Positions 8,201-17,473 are shown, counted from the stretch's first letter. The stretch: DNA of 64,000 nt from Alistipes sp. (GCA_017379015.1 JAFNXN010000028.1:1-64000); one strand, 5' to 3'. The notes: generated by a model from the letters alone, not told the origin. Numbers and translations: made by a program.

Positions 8201-10084
8201 TTAGCTTTTTGCCACGTCAAGACGCATAACCTCGTCAATACCATCAATATGCGCAATGCTATCCATAGCCTGCTGGAGCTCGTGCAGCGAGTGTACCGAA
8301 AAGTCTATGGTACATATCGCAATGCGATCGATATTCTCGGTTGAGAGCGACGACATGGTGAGGTGTAGCTTATCGGTGATGCAGTCGATAAGATCACTCA
8401 TAAGGTGGTAGCGATCAATACCCTTGATGCGGATACGCACGGGGTAAAGGAAGGCCTCGTTCTCGGGGAAATTTTTGATCGCCAAAATCGAGTCGCCATG
8501 CTGCGAAGCAAGGCGTATAGCATGCTGACAATTACGCTTATGGAGCACCACGCTACCATCCATAGCCTTGAAGCAGACAACCTCGTCGCCAGGCAGCGGA
8601 TGACACTTGTCACAACGGTCGTACTCCAGACGCGGCATATTGGCAAAATAGCCTCTCAGATAGCGTTTTGCACGATATGTTGAGACATGCTCCATCCACT
8701 CCGCCTCGGGCTTAGCATCCTCGGCTGTGCCAATCTCCACGCAGTCGCCACGATGAAGCACCGTACGCAACGACTCGAGCTTGCCATTAATACGCGCATA
8801 GACCGCCTTTGATCCCACCTCGCTATGGATCTCAAACGCAAAGTCGAGAGCCGTAGCCCCCTTGGGCAATATAACACCACGCCCCTTTGGCGTAAAGACC
8901 ATTATATCATCATTATAGAAGCTCAGCGTTACACCATCCATAAACTCCATGCCATGGTTGTCGGCAGCCATCTCTTGAAGCAGAGTCTTAAACTTCTCCA
9001 ACCACGCCTTAACATTCTCCTCAGTACGCTCAGCGGCACATCCCAACCTCGAATTACGCACCATACGCTCCGAGGAGATATGCACCTCCTCCCACACACC
9101 CTGCTCGCTGAGAAGCTTCACATGGAAGCTCTGATAGCCATTCTCCTTGGGTGCGTCGATATAGTTGGCAACACTACCTGGCTTCTCCTTAAAGTAGTCG
9201 GTGAGTGCCGAGTAGATAAGTAGGCTCATAGCCTTCTCGCTACGGTTGATACCATCGGGGAAGATGATTCGTATGTAGTGCTTACCGTCGATATGCTTGA
9301 TGTCGCACCCCTTCGACTGCATCTTACGCCAGATGCTATAAGGCTTGCGATAGCGTATCTCGGTACGTGCTTCGATATTTGCATCGCGTAAAATCTCATT
9401 TATCTTCGCCGTAAAACGCTCAAGACGAGGACGATCCAAGGTTCGCTCGTCGCTAAGCATGCGCTCGACATCGGCATAATCGCGAGGACAGCGATAGCGG
9501 AACGAGAGGTTCTCAAGCTCGGTCTTGATGTGATACAAGCCTAGACGATTGGCTAGTGGAGCATAGAAATAGTCGGTCTCACCGGCTATCTTCATCTGCT
9601 TGTCGGGGCGCATACTATCGAGCGTGCGCATGTTGTGAAGACGGTCGGCAAGTTTGATGAGCAGTGCACGAATATCGTAGTGTACCGATTCGAGTATCTG
9701 ACGATAGTTATCCACCTGCTTAGAGTGTTCGTAACTATCTTTCTTACGCTTAGTTACGGTATCGACCAAGAATGCCACATCGTCGCCAAAGCGCGAGCGA
9801 ATATCCTCCACAGAGTAGTCGGTATCCTCCACCACATCGTGCAGGAATGCCGATATAATCGGGTTGTCACCAAGCTCCAACTCGCGCGCCACGATTGTCG
9901 CCACAGCTATAGGATGCATGATAAATGGCTCGCCACTCTTACGCTTTTGATCCTTGTGTGCTTCGCGTGCAAAGTCAAGGGCAAAACGCATGCGACTAAC
10001 CTCCTCGGAAGTAGCTCGCTCCGAGAGATAATCGAACAATAGCTCTGCGCTACGATCGATACGGGCTTGGTAGTTCTCGTTCAT
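8201..10084 (-). CDS. RelA/SpoT homologue (RSH), (p)ppGpp hydrolase with diverged synthetase domain
   Basis: 627 residues from the ATG at 10084; the open frame extends upstream but family homology begins here. Domain order: HD hydrolase (H57, H82-D83, E86-D87, and KLADRLHNMRT), synthetase-like domain (RKPYSIWRKMQ, ENGYQSFH, EEVHIS), TGS (VFTPKGRGVILPKGATALDFA), a short Cys-containing region (CDKCH) and a C-terminal ACT domain. Hydrolase residues are intact. In the synthetase part the usual AAHW-YK signature is replaced (GCAAERTEE), the DLxAxR strand is altered, and the whole protein is shorter than the usual roughly 730 residues. It may therefore be mainly a hydrolase; this is inference. Confidence 0.85.
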   Translation of the reverse strand: MNENYQARIDRSAELLFDYLSERATSEEVSRMRFALDFAREAHKDQKRKSGEPFIMHPIAVATIVARELELGDNPIISAFLHDVVEDTDYSVEDIRSRFGDDVAFLVDTVTKRKKDSYEHSKQVDNYRQILESVHYDIRALLIKLADRLHNMRTLDSMRPDKQMKIAGETDYFYAPLANRLGLYHIKTELENLSFRYRCPRDYADVERMLSDERTLDRPRLERFTAKINEILRDANIEARTEIRYRKPYSIWRKMQSKGCDIKHIDGKHYIRIIFPDGINRSEKAMSLLIYSALTDYFKEKPGSVANYIDAPKENGYQSFHVKLLSEQGVWEEVHISSERMVRNSRLGCAAERTEENVKAWLEKFKTLLQEMAADNHGMEFMDGVTLSFYNDDIMVFTPKGRGVILPKGATALDFAFEIHSEVGSKAVYARINGKLESLRTVLHRGDCVEIGTAEDAKPEAEWMEHVSTYRAKRYLRGYFANMPRLEYDRCDKCHPLPGDEVVCFKAMDGSVVLHKRNCQHAIRLASQHGDSILAIKNFPENEAFLYPVRIRIKGIDRYHLMSDLIDCITDKLHLTMSSLSTENIDRIAICTIDFSVHSLHELQQAMDSIAHIDGIDEVMRLDVAKS

Positions 10085-10117
10085 AACATTGGGAATTATT
10101 CGCAAATATAAGAAATA

Positions 10118-10150
10118 TTTGTTATTTTTCACCATCTTTTACTATCTTTG
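10118..10150 (+). promoter_or_regulatory. Promoter of the 10.2-kb lipoprotein gene
   Basis: TTTG (10118-10121) and TATCTTTG (10143-10150) are separated by 21 bases, matching the Bacteroidetes sigma-factor consensus. The ATG lies 31 bases downstream of the -7 box. A minus-strand TATATTTG (10103-10110) nearby could serve the divergent RSH gene. Confidence 0.65.
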
Positions 10151-10180
10151 CCACTGGTTAATGAATAAAAAACTAAAATA

Positions 10181-11833
10181 ATGAAACAATTACTACGCAA
10201 CCTAGTGTTTCTTTTGGGCTTCACGGCTTTTGTGTCATGCACACCGACCGACGACAACCCAATAGAGCCAACACCCCAAAAACCGACATTTGAGAACTTC
10301 GCATTTACCGATGAGGGAACTGCGCACACCTCTCTAAGTCTAAACATAATTCCCAAGGACAAAGATATGGAGTACATCCTTCTTCTCGCCGAGAAGAAGC
10401 ACTTTGTGCTCAATGGCATTGACTCTCGCGAGGAGCTTCTCGAGGATGACTACAACTTCCTATCGAGCTACGCAGCACAATATGGCATGGGGCTTCACGA
10501 ATTTTTAGAGAAGGCCCAGTGGCTCACATGCGGCGACAAGATGGACTACAAAGCCACAAACCTCTACCCTAACACCGAGTATGTTGTCTACTGCTACGGA
10601 GTAACATTCAACGGAGATAGCTATGAGGCTACAACAGAGATCGCCTACGCCGAGCTAAAGACTACAACACCCGAGCTTACCGACGTAAAGTTCTCGGTGG
10701 AGTCGAGAATGAAGGGCAACGTAGCAAACATCGCCATTGACCCTAACGGCTACGATGGTCTATACTACTATTATATAGTATCGGAGCAGAGCCGCGAATA
10801 TATTCCCGAGGGCACGGAGGTAGGTGAAGCATACATCGAGATGTATCGCAACAACACCTACGTCATGTTCAACTCCCTCATTAACGACAGTGGCATACCC
10901 GCCAAAGATTTCTGCTTGCAAGGCAGGCAGACCATCGAAGAGCGTCTAGAGCCTAACATGCAATACTCGATTATTCTCTTCAGCGTCAGCGATGATCAGA
11001 CCCCTATACTCAACTCTGTGCCCACGGTAGCCTACTTCTCATCGGGCGAGATGAGCAAGAGCGACCTAACTATCGACATCGAGGTGAGCGACATTACAGC
11101 CTACAACGCAAAACTAACAGTCACTCCCTCGAACAACGAGGAGAGCTACGCCTGCGTATTTATCTCTAAGGAGCAGGTCCCAACAGTAGATAACGACTAC
11201 CTGATGATGACAACAATCATCGAAAACTTCCTCCCATCGGTATTTACCGGCGTGATTAGCGAGAATCTCACCCCACTCATGCCATCTACCGAGTATGCAG
11301 TGATAGCCTTCGGCATTGATACCGAGAAGCAGATCCCCACAACAGACCTCTTTGCTTTATACTTCACCTCGGAGGAGGCTTCTAAGGGTGCTGTTGAGAT
11401 CACCTCTATCGACATCGTAAAGGTGTTTGACGCTCAGGAGATCATTGCACTAGATGCACGATACAACAACTATTTTGCTGAGTGCGAGTGCGTTGCCATT
11501 GTCGAGGCAAAGACTAATATCCCTTGCGACAAGCTCTACTTCTGGTGGTATGAGGGGTGGATGAAGATAGAGTATAGCCACGAGGCATTCATCGAGGATC
11601 TTCTGATGTATCCTTACGCCAACAACCCTGAGATCATGGATATGTTCTATAGCCTCGACGAGGAGGACCAGTTCTTCTTCGCGGGTATGGCAGAGGATGA
11701 AGAGGGCAATCTTAGCGAGGTCTACTATGGCGATAACTTCGTGCTAAGCAAGGAGATGACAAGCCCTGCTGAGGAGTTTTTCCAGATGATCGCACCAGAG
11801 GCAACCACACATAGAGCAATCATAGGACGATAA
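10181..11833 (+). CDS. Bacteroidales lipoprotein with Fn3-like repeats
   Basis: 550 residues. SPII signal with lipobox Cys20 (TAFVSC) followed by a Pro/Asp-rich linker. The body contains repeated Fn3-like units: segments ending in YPNTEYVVYCYG, EPNMQYSIILFSV and MPSTEYAVIAFGID share the P-x-T/M-x-Y pattern typical of fibronectin type III strands. No catalytic motif is seen. Probably exposed on the outer membrane. It has its own promoter and is followed 14 bases later by the threonine aldolase gene. Exact function unknown. Confidence 0.7.
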   Translation: MKQLLRNLVFLLGFTAFVSCTPTDDNPIEPTPQKPTFENFAFTDEGTAHTSLSLNIIPKDKDMEYILLLAEKKHFVLNGIDSREELLEDDYNFLSSYAAQYGMGLHEFLEKAQWLTCGDKMDYKATNLYPNTEYVVYCYGVTFNGDSYEATTEIAYAELKTTTPELTDVKFSVESRMKGNVANIAIDPNGYDGLYYYYIVSEQSREYIPEGTEVGEAYIEMYRNNTYVMFNSLINDSGIPAKDFCLQGRQTIEERLEPNMQYSIILFSVSDDQTPILNSVPTVAYFSSGEMSKSDLTIDIEVSDITAYNAKLTVTPSNNEESYACVFISKEQVPTVDNDYLMMTTIIENFLPSVFTGVISENLTPLMPSTEYAVIAFGIDTEKQIPTTDLFALYFTSEEASKGAVEITSIDIVKVFDAQEIIALDARYNNYFAECECVAIVEAKTNIPCDKLYFWWYEGWMKIEYSHEAFIEDLLMYPYANNPEIMDMFYSLDEEDQFFFAGMAEDEEGNLSEVYYGDNFVLSKEMTSPAEEFFQMIAPEATTHRAIIGR

Positions 11834-11847
11834 ATAGAATTGCAGAG

Positions 11848-12882
11848 ATGATACGCTTCGACTCAGACTACATGGCGGGTGCGCACCCCGAGGTGCTAGA
11901 TGCCCTTGTGCGCACCAACCTTGAGCTCACCGTAGGTTACGGCAACGACCCTTACACTGCCGAGGCACGCAGGTTGATCTGCCGTGCCATAGAGAATGCC
12001 AACGCCGAGATAATGTTCCTCGTTGGTGGCACACAGACCAACGCCACGGTAATTGATGGAGTACTGGCGCGCCACGAAGGGGTGCTCGCTGCCGAGAGTG
12101 GACACATAGCGGTACACGAGTCGGGAGCTATCGAGGCATCGGGACACAAGGTGCTCACACTACCCCACCACGAGGGTAAGGTTGTAGCTGGGGACGTTGA
12201 GCACTTCATCACAGAGTTCTACTCGGACGAGACCCACCAGCACATGGTCGCCCCGGGCATGCTCTACATCTCGCAACCTACCGAGTATGGCACACTCTAT
12301 TCGCTCGAGGAGCTTAAGTCACTTAGCGAGGTGTGCCACAAGCACGACATACCACTATACATTGATGGTGCGCGCCTCGGCTACGCCCTTTGCGCTCCGA
12401 ATGCCGACTTTAAGCTTGCGGATCTTGCGCGCCTGGCAGATATATTCTATATTGGTGGCACAAAGGTGGGCACGCTCTTCGGTGAGGCTGTGGTGGTGAA
12501 TAATCGCTCGCTGCTTAAGAACCTCTTTCCACTCGTCAAGCAACATGGAGCACTCTTGGCTAAGGGACGACTACTCGGCGTGCAGTTTGCCACGCTATTC
12601 AGAGATGGGTTGTACGAGCGCATCGGCAGCCACGGCGTGCGTCTTGCTATGCGCCTCCGTGAGATCTTTGGCAAGGCGGGCTACGAGCCCATCATCGCCT
12701 CAACTACCAACCAGCAGTTCTTCCGCCTCCCCAACACGCTTATCGACGACCTACGTCGCGAGGCCACGTTTGACTACTGGGGTCCCCGCGGCGATAAAGA
12801 GAGCATCGTAAGGTTTGTCACCAGCTGGTCCACAACGGACGAGGATGTCGACAGATTGGAGGCGTTGCTCGGTGCGCAGTAG
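11848..12882 (+). CDS. ltaE: Low-specificity L-threonine aldolase
   Basis: 344-residue fold-type I PLP enzyme that cleaves threonine/allo-threonine to glycine and acetaldehyde. The PLP Lys is K206 in YIGGTKVGTLFGEA, the cofactor-binding Asp is D173 in YIDGARLGYAL, and the N-terminal RFDSDYMAGAHPEVL and VGGTQTNATVI are family hallmarks. Full length. It follows the lipoprotein gene closely, with no promoter seen in the gap. It may connect with the threonine dehydrogenase-like gene at the window start in threonine breakdown, although they are not adjacent. Confidence 0.92.
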   Translation: MIRFDSDYMAGAHPEVLDALVRTNLELTVGYGNDPYTAEARRLICRAIENANAEIMFLVGGTQTNATVIDGVLARHEGVLAAESGHIAVHESGAIEASGHKVLTLPHHEGKVVAGDVEHFITEFYSDETHQHMVAPGMLYISQPTEYGTLYSLEELKSLSEVCHKHDIPLYIDGARLGYALCAPNADFKLADLARLADIFYIGGTKVGTLFGEAVVVNNRSLLKNLFPLVKQHGALLAKGRLLGVQFATLFRDGLYERIGSHGVRLAMRLREIFGKAGYEPIIASTTNQQFFRLPNTLIDDLRREATFDYWGPRGDKESIVRFVTSWSTTDEDVDRLEALLGAQ

Positions 12883-12904
12883 CGCGACAGAAGTTTAGAT
12901 AAAG

Positions 12905-12952
12905 GTCGTAGATGTCTGCCTTATCAGCGAAAATTAATTTTTGATTAGAAGG
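12905..12952 (-). repeat. Decayed copy of the hairpin-2 part of the 3' element
   Basis: This stretch shares a 28-base identical run (12908-12935) with 13038-13065 and then another 15-base identical run (12938-12952 with 13064-13078). Its stem is no longer paired and there is no hairpin 1 next to it on the left. It looks like a duplicated and decaying part of the two-hairpin element. Confidence 0.6.
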
Positions 12953-12966
12953 CTGCAGATACAACG

Positions 12967-13055
12967 CTCGGCAAAAATGCCACCGATGGGTAGTACTTGG
13001 GGTACGTCCCATTGGTGGCACTTTTTTGCTAGCGGCAGTAGATGTCTGCCTTATC
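12967..13055 (-). repeat. Two-hairpin 3' element, copy 2
   Basis: Hairpin 1 stem is 12978-12990 with 13008-13020, with one G:U pair, inner GTAC/GTAC and a T-run outside. Hairpin 2 is GGCAG/CTGCC (13034-13038 with 13046-13050) followed by TTATC. It lies between convergent ltaE and rluB and could terminate both, as T-runs flank the stem on both strands. Confidence 0.8.
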
Positions 13056-13103
13056 AGCGAAAATTTTTGATTAGAAGGTCGTAGATGTGGTGCATCGCAA
13101 AAG

Positions 13104-13181
13104 AAGAGGCCTCGGGATAGTACAAAACGTACAGCCCGAGGTCTCTTACTTTTTGGGATGTGCCGCAGATGCGGCCTTATC
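13104..13181 (-). repeat. Two-hairpin 3' element, copy 3 (variant stem)
   Basis: The outer stem sequence is entirely different from the other copies (13104-13116 with 13135-13147, one G:U pair), but the inner layout GGG-ATA-GTAC...GTAC-AG-CCC is the same. Hairpin 2 is GCCGC/GCGGC (13162-13166 with 13171-13175) followed by CTTATC. On the minus strand it begins 9 bases after the rluB stop codon. Retention of the fold with a changed sequence points to a selected RNA structure. Confidence 0.75.
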
Positions 13182-13189
13182 ATCAAAAA

Positions 13190-14524
13190 TTACTCGTATT
13201 GACCCGTCTTAAGTCGCATAACCTCATCCTTAGTTAGGAAACGCCATGCACCACGCTTAAGATTCTTCTTGGTAAGACCTGCATAGTAGACACGGTCGAG
13301 CTTCTGCACGGTGTAGCCTAGGTGCTCGAACATACGACGCACGATACGGTTACGTCCTGAGTGGATCTCAACGCCTACAGTGTGCTTATCCTCAGATGCA
13401 TAGGCGATCTCATCAGCAAAGATGTCGCCATCCTCAAGGGTGATACCCTCGGTGAGAGTATCCATGTCGGCACGTGTGAGTGCCTTATCGAGTGTCACCT
13501 GGTAGATCTTCTTCTTGTGGTATGAAGGGTGGGTAAGCTGACGTGTGATGTCACCATCGTTAGTGATAAGGAGTAGGCCGAGAGAGTTCTTATCAAGACG
13601 ACCTACTGGGTACACACGCTCGGTACAAGCATCACGCACAAGGTCCATCACAGTCTTGTCGGCATGTGGGTCGTCAAGCGATGTCACATAGCCCTTTGGC
13701 TTGTTGAGTACAAGGTATACATTCTTCTCGCCCTGAAGCTTCTCATCGTTGAAGCGCACCTCGTCGGTAGGGAGAATCTTAGTACCAAGCTCGGTTACCA
13801 CCTGACCATTTACGGTGACTACGCCAGCAAGGATAAAGTCGTCAGCCTCACGACGTGAGCATACGCCCGACTGCGAGATAAAGCGGTTAAGACGCATCTC
13901 GCCGGTCTGCTTATTAGGGTTATATTTAGGATATGTGCGTGGCTTGTCATCACGACGTGGTGCGAAGCTGCGCTTCTTACCATCGGCTGAGTGTGAACGA
14001 CCCTCCTGCGAAGCACCAAAGCCACCCTTGCGGCTATCGGTACGGCGTGGACGGCTCTCCGAACGCTCCGAGTTAAAGCTACGCTCCTCGCTGCGACGTG
14101 GACGCTCCGAATTATTGCTGCGCTCTGAAGAACGACGTGGACGCTCTGAGCTAAAGCCACGCTCCTCGGTGCGACGTGGACGCTCTGAGTTGAAGCCACG
14201 CTCCTCGGTGCGACGTGGGCGATCCGAGTTGAAACCGCGCTCCTCAGTGCGACGTGGGCGATCTGAGCTAAAACCACGCTCCTCGCGGTTGCCACGCTCG
14301 TACTCAGGACGAAGACGATTGTCCGATGTAAAGTGGGGGTTGAACGACGAACGTCGCTCGCTAGATGGTGTGCTCTTGGCACGCTGGTTGCTGAAACCCT
14401 CATTATCTGCCTCACGGCGAGGACGAGGATTGCGCTCAACACGCTCCGCAGAGCCTATACGCTGACGCTTATCACGACCAAAGCGTGAGAGTACATTTGT
14501 TGAGTCTGAGTTCTTGCTTTTCAT
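13190..14524 (-). CDS. rluB: 23S rRNA pseudouridine synthase, RluB/RsuA family, with repetitive Arg-rich N-terminus
   Basis: 444 residues from the ATG at 14524. The N-terminal ~200 residues are low complexity; residues 81-155 hold six tandem 13-residue units of the form EERGFNSERPRRT. Then come an S4 RNA-binding domain (MRLNRFISQSGVCSRREAD) and the pseudouridine synthase domain with catalytic Asp311 in VGRLDKNSLGLLL. The family modifies 23S rRNA in the peptidyl-transferase region. The disordered basic tail is likely RNA-binding; such tails are known in Bacteroidetes homologues. Own promoter upstream, element copies 2 and 3 downstream. Confidence 0.87.
   Translation of the reverse strand: MKSKNSDSTNVLSRFGRDKRQRIGSAERVERNPRPRREADNEGFSNQRAKSTPSSERRSSFNPHFTSDNRLRPEYERGNREERGFSSDRPRRTEERGFNSDRPRRTEERGFNSERPRRTEERGFSSERPRRSSERSNNSERPRRSEERSFNSERSESRPRRTDSRKGGFGASQEGRSHSADGKKRSFAPRRDDKPRTYPKYNPNKQTGEMRLNRFISQSGVCSRREADDFILAGVVTVNGQVVTELGTKILPTDEVRFNDEKLQGEKNVYLVLNKPKGYVTSLDDPHADKTVMDLVRDACTERVYPVGRLDKNSLGLLLITNDGDITRQLTHPSYHKKKIYQVTLDKALTRADMDTLTEGITLEDGDIFADEIAYASEDKHTVGVEIHSGRNRIVRRMFEHLGYTVQKLDRVYYAGLTKKNLKRGAWRFLTKDEVMRLKTGQYE
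14060..14284 (-). repeat. 39-bp coding tandem repeat in rluB
   Basis: About six head-to-tail 39-bp units encode the 13-residue Arg/Glu/Ser repeat. The first four units are nearly identical and the last two diverged, suggesting recent copy-number change. The array is in frame, so copy-number variation would keep the gene open. Confidence 0.8.
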
Positions 14525-14559
14525 TGTTAATAAATACTTTATATAAAAATAATGCGCCG

Positions 14560-14590
14560 CAAAGGTAACCATTTTTCCGATGTTTACAAA
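14560..14590 (-). promoter_or_regulatory. Promoter of rluB
   Basis: On the minus strand TTTG (14587-14590) and TACCTTTG (14560-14567) are 19 bases apart. The ATG at 14524 lies about 36 bases beyond the -7 box. Confidence 0.65.
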
Positions 14591-14601
14591 CTTTTACAAA
14601 A

Positions 14602-14635
14602 TTTATGCCAAAAACCACGAAATATATTACCTTTG
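14602..14635 (+). promoter_or_regulatory. Promoter of the MATE gene
   Basis: TACCTTTG (14628-14635) fits the -7 consensus, with a weak TTTATG 20 bases upstream. The region is divergent with the rluB promoter. Confidence 0.5.
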
Positions 14636-14657
14636 CACCACGTAATAACCGTATAAG

Positions 14658-15995
14658 ATGAATAGAGATATACTTCGCATAGCCGTACCCAACATCATAT
14701 CGAACATCACCGTACCACTGATGGGCATTGCCTCAACCATCATCGCGGGGCGTGTGGGTGGTGACGACGCTGCAACGACCATCGGCGCACTATCGATAGG
14801 TGTCACGATCTTCAACTTCATATACTGGAACACCTCGTTTTTACGCATGGGCACAAGCGGTCTAACAGCACAGGCCTACGGCGCAGGAGATGACCGAGAG
14901 TCTACGCTGATGCTCTGGCGTTCGATAGTTGTGGCTCTGGGTGTTGGCCTTGTTGCCTTCATGCTGCAATACCCCATTGGCGAGCTCTCGATACGATTTA
15001 TGAGCACCGACGACGTATCGCTCGATAGCATCATAGCAAAGTACTTCTACACCCGCATCTGGGCAGTACCTGCGGGCATCATGCTCTTTGCCTTCAACGG
15101 CTGGCTCACAGGCATGCAGAATGCCGTGATACCCATGGCTGTGGCAATCGTCGTAAACCTCATACACATCGCTTGCAGCTACCTATTCTCGATCGTTGGC
15201 ACCATGGGACTCGAGGGCATAGCACTCGGCTCGGTGGTGGCACAGTGGACAGGTGTGGTGATCATGGTCATCATCATCACCACCAAGTACCGCAAGCATC
15301 TGGTGCGCGTTAGCCGTAGCGAGGTATTCGACCTAGGTGCCATGCGCCGCTTCTTTGCCATCAATGGCGACATCATCATCCGCACCTTCTGCCTTGTTGC
15401 CGTATACACCTTCTTCACAAAGGCATCGGCAGATAGTGGAGATAAGAACATTCTGGCTGTCAACGCCATACTACTCCAGCTATTCACACTCTTCTCCTAC
15501 ATGAACGACGGCTTTGCCTACGCAGCAGAGGCCCTAACAGGACGATTTATCGGTGCTCGCGATGCCAACTCGCTAAGACGATGCATCAAGCTATGTCTTA
15601 TCTGGTGTTTTGCCGTATCGTTCATATTCATAGGCGTTTACATCGGCTGGTGGCGCGACATCTTCGCACTTCTCGTAAGCCCCGAGCAGGGCAACGTTGC
15701 TACGCTACAGAGTGTTGCTGAAGAGTACATAGGCTGGATAATATTCATTCCGCTGGCTGCCGCCATGCCCTTTGTCATGGATGGCATTATGGTGGGAGCT
15801 ACACGGAGCCGCATCATGCGTAACTCGATGATCGGAGCATCGATATGCTTCTTCGTACTGCTCTACGGCACTCGCTGGGCGATAGGCAACAACGCCATCT
15901 GGTTGGCATTCTCGATGTATATGTTGCTACGCGGCGTGTTCCAATACTTCATGTCGGATCGTCTGCGCGACATCTACAAGGAGGCAGAGAGCTAG
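14658..15995 (+). CDS. MATE family multidrug/cation efflux transporter
   Basis: 445 residues, nearly all hydrophobic, with about 12 predicted membrane segments. The N-terminus (RIAVPNIISNITVPLMGIASTIIAGRVG) and the TSFLRMGTSGLTAQAYGAG motif are typical of MATE proteins of the DinF-like branch. It would export organic cations or drugs using an ion gradient across the inner membrane. Start directly follows a promoter-like region. Substrate unknown. Confidence 0.88.
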   Translation: MNRDILRIAVPNIISNITVPLMGIASTIIAGRVGGDDAATTIGALSIGVTIFNFIYWNTSFLRMGTSGLTAQAYGAGDDRESTLMLWRSIVVALGVGLVAFMLQYPIGELSIRFMSTDDVSLDSIIAKYFYTRIWAVPAGIMLFAFNGWLTGMQNAVIPMAVAIVVNLIHIACSYLFSIVGTMGLEGIALGSVVAQWTGVVIMVIIITTKYRKHLVRVSRSEVFDLGAMRRFFAINGDIIIRTFCLVAVYTFFTKASADSGDKNILAVNAILLQLFTLFSYMNDGFAYAAEALTGRFIGARDANSLRRCIKLCLIWCFAVSFIFIGVYIGWWRDIFALLVSPEQGNVATLQSVAEEYIGWIIFIPLAAAMPFVMDGIMVGATRSRIMRNSMIGASICFFVLLYGTRWAIGNNAIWLAFSMYMLLRGVFQYFMSDRLRDIYKEAES

Positions 15996-16012
15996 CAGAA
16001 CAGAGCCGAGAT

Positions 16013-16043
16013 TTTGATTTCTTAAACTTATTTCGTACATTTG
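16013..16043 (+). promoter_or_regulatory. Promoter of the C1 peptidase operon
   Basis: TTTG (16013-16016) and TACATTTG (16036-16043) are separated by 19 bases. The first ATG is 41 bases downstream of the -7 box. Confidence 0.65.
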
Positions 16044-16084
16044 TACATTGCGACAATTACTAACTAAAAAAATAAAACCGAACA

Positions 16085-17473
16085 ATGAAAAGAGTATTCA
16101 CCGTAGCCGCAATGCTTCTTAGCATCGGCACACTCTGCGCACAGCAGCCCGGTGGTGGCATCTCAGAGGCTATGCTCCAGGAGATCCGTTCATCACACAC
16201 CCTCACACAGGCTGATAAGGCAGCTCACAACGCACTAGCGCAGACATCTATCGCAACGCTAGCAATCAATGGCGAGAACCTAGCTATGATCGACACTCAC
16301 TTCTCGCACCGCGTGAAGACCAAGGGTATCACCGACCAGCACCAGTCGGGACGCTGCTGGCTCTTCACAGGTCTTAACGTGCTACGTGCCGAGATGATCG
16401 AGAAATACAACCTTCCCGAGATGACCTTCTCGCACAACTACCTCTTCTTCTACGACCAGCTAGAGAAGTGTAACCTCTTCCTTCAGGCAGTGATCGACAC
16501 CAAGCACCTTAAGATGGATGACCGCCAGGTGGAGTGGTTGTTCAAGCACCCACTCAGCGACGGTGGTCAGTTTACAGGTGTGTCGAACCTAGTGATGAAG
16601 TATGGCGTGGTGCCTGCATCGGTGATGCCTGAGAACTTCCAGACAAACAACACATCGCAAATATCTAACCTCCTAGCACTCAAGCTTCGCGAGTATGGTC
16701 TTAAGCTTCGCGAGCAGAAGGATCGCCGCGCGCCTGTAGCCCTCAAGACAGAGATGCTCAAGGAGATCTACAGCATGTTGGTACGCGCCTACGGTGTGCC
16801 TCCAACAGAGTTCGAGTGGACACGCTACGACCGCGAGGGTAATGCAGTAGATACCAAGACCTACACACCACAGTCGTTCTACAAGGAGTACTTCGGCGAG
16901 CTAGACCTCGAGAAGGATTTTGTAATGATCATGAACGACCCTACACGCGAGTATCACAAGGTGTATGAGATCGAGTACGACCGCCACGTCTACGATGGCG
17001 AGAACTGGGTATATCTCAACCTCCCTATCGAGGAGGTCAAGGCTTTGGCTATCGCATCAATCAAGGATAACACAGCGATGTACTTCTCATGCGACGTAGG
17101 CAAGTTCCTACTCTCGAAGAAGGGCACACTCGACATACGCAACTTCGACTACGAGTCGCTCATGGGCGTTGAGTTCCCAATGAACAAGGAGCAGCGCGTA
17201 CGCACCTTTGCTAGTGGCTCATCACACGCCATGACACTTATCGCCGTAGACCTCGATGAGGAGGGCAACGCCAAGAAGTGGATGGTGGAGAACAGCTGGG
17301 GCCCACAGGCAGGCTGGCAGGGCAACCTCATCATGACTGACGAGTGGTTCGAGGAGTATATGTTCCGCGTGGTTGTCAACCGCAAGTATATCCCCGAGGC
17401 TACGCTTAAGCTTCTCGAGCAGAAGCCAGTGATGCTCCCATCGTGGGACCCGATGTTTAGCTACGAGGAGTAA
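16085..17473 (+). CDS. Secreted C1-family cysteine peptidase (bleomycin hydrolase/PepC-like)
   Basis: 462 residues. Catalytic Cys91 (QSGRCWLF), His381 (GSSHAMTL) and Asn403 (VENSWG) form the papain-type triad, with the oxyanion Gln in DQHQSGRCW. Unlike cytosolic PepC, it has a signal peptide (about residues 1-19), so it should act in the periplasm. The family trims N-terminal residues from peptides. First gene of a four-gene operon (gaps of 11, 26 and 6 bases). Confidence 0.88.
   Translation: MKRVFTVAAMLLSIGTLCAQQPGGGISEAMLQEIRSSHTLTQADKAAHNALAQTSIATLAINGENLAMIDTHFSHRVKTKGITDQHQSGRCWLFTGLNVLRAEMIEKYNLPEMTFSHNYLFFYDQLEKCNLFLQAVIDTKHLKMDDRQVEWLFKHPLSDGGQFTGVSNLVMKYGVVPASVMPENFQTNNTSQISNLLALKLREYGLKLREQKDRRAPVALKTEMLKEIYSMLVRAYGVPPTEFEWTRYDREGNAVDTKTYTPQSFYKEYFGELDLEKDFVMIMNDPTREYHKVYEIEYDRHVYDGENWVYLNLPIEEVKALAIASIKDNTAMYFSCDVGKFLLSKKGTLDIRNFDYESLMGVEFPMNKEQRVRTFASGSSHAMTLIAVDLDEEGNAKKWMVENSWGPQAGWQGNLIMTDEWFEEYMFRVVVNRKYIPEATLKLLEQKPVMLPSWDPMFSYEE

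Noticed and set aside
14060..14284. Possible CRISPR array
   Set aside because: Repeats are head to tail without spacers and encode an in-frame protein repeat.
13815..14465. 216-residue Arg/Ser-rich frame antisense to rluB
   Set aside because: It is the shadow of the 39-bp repeat region on the opposite strand; the rluB frame has S4 and synthase domains.
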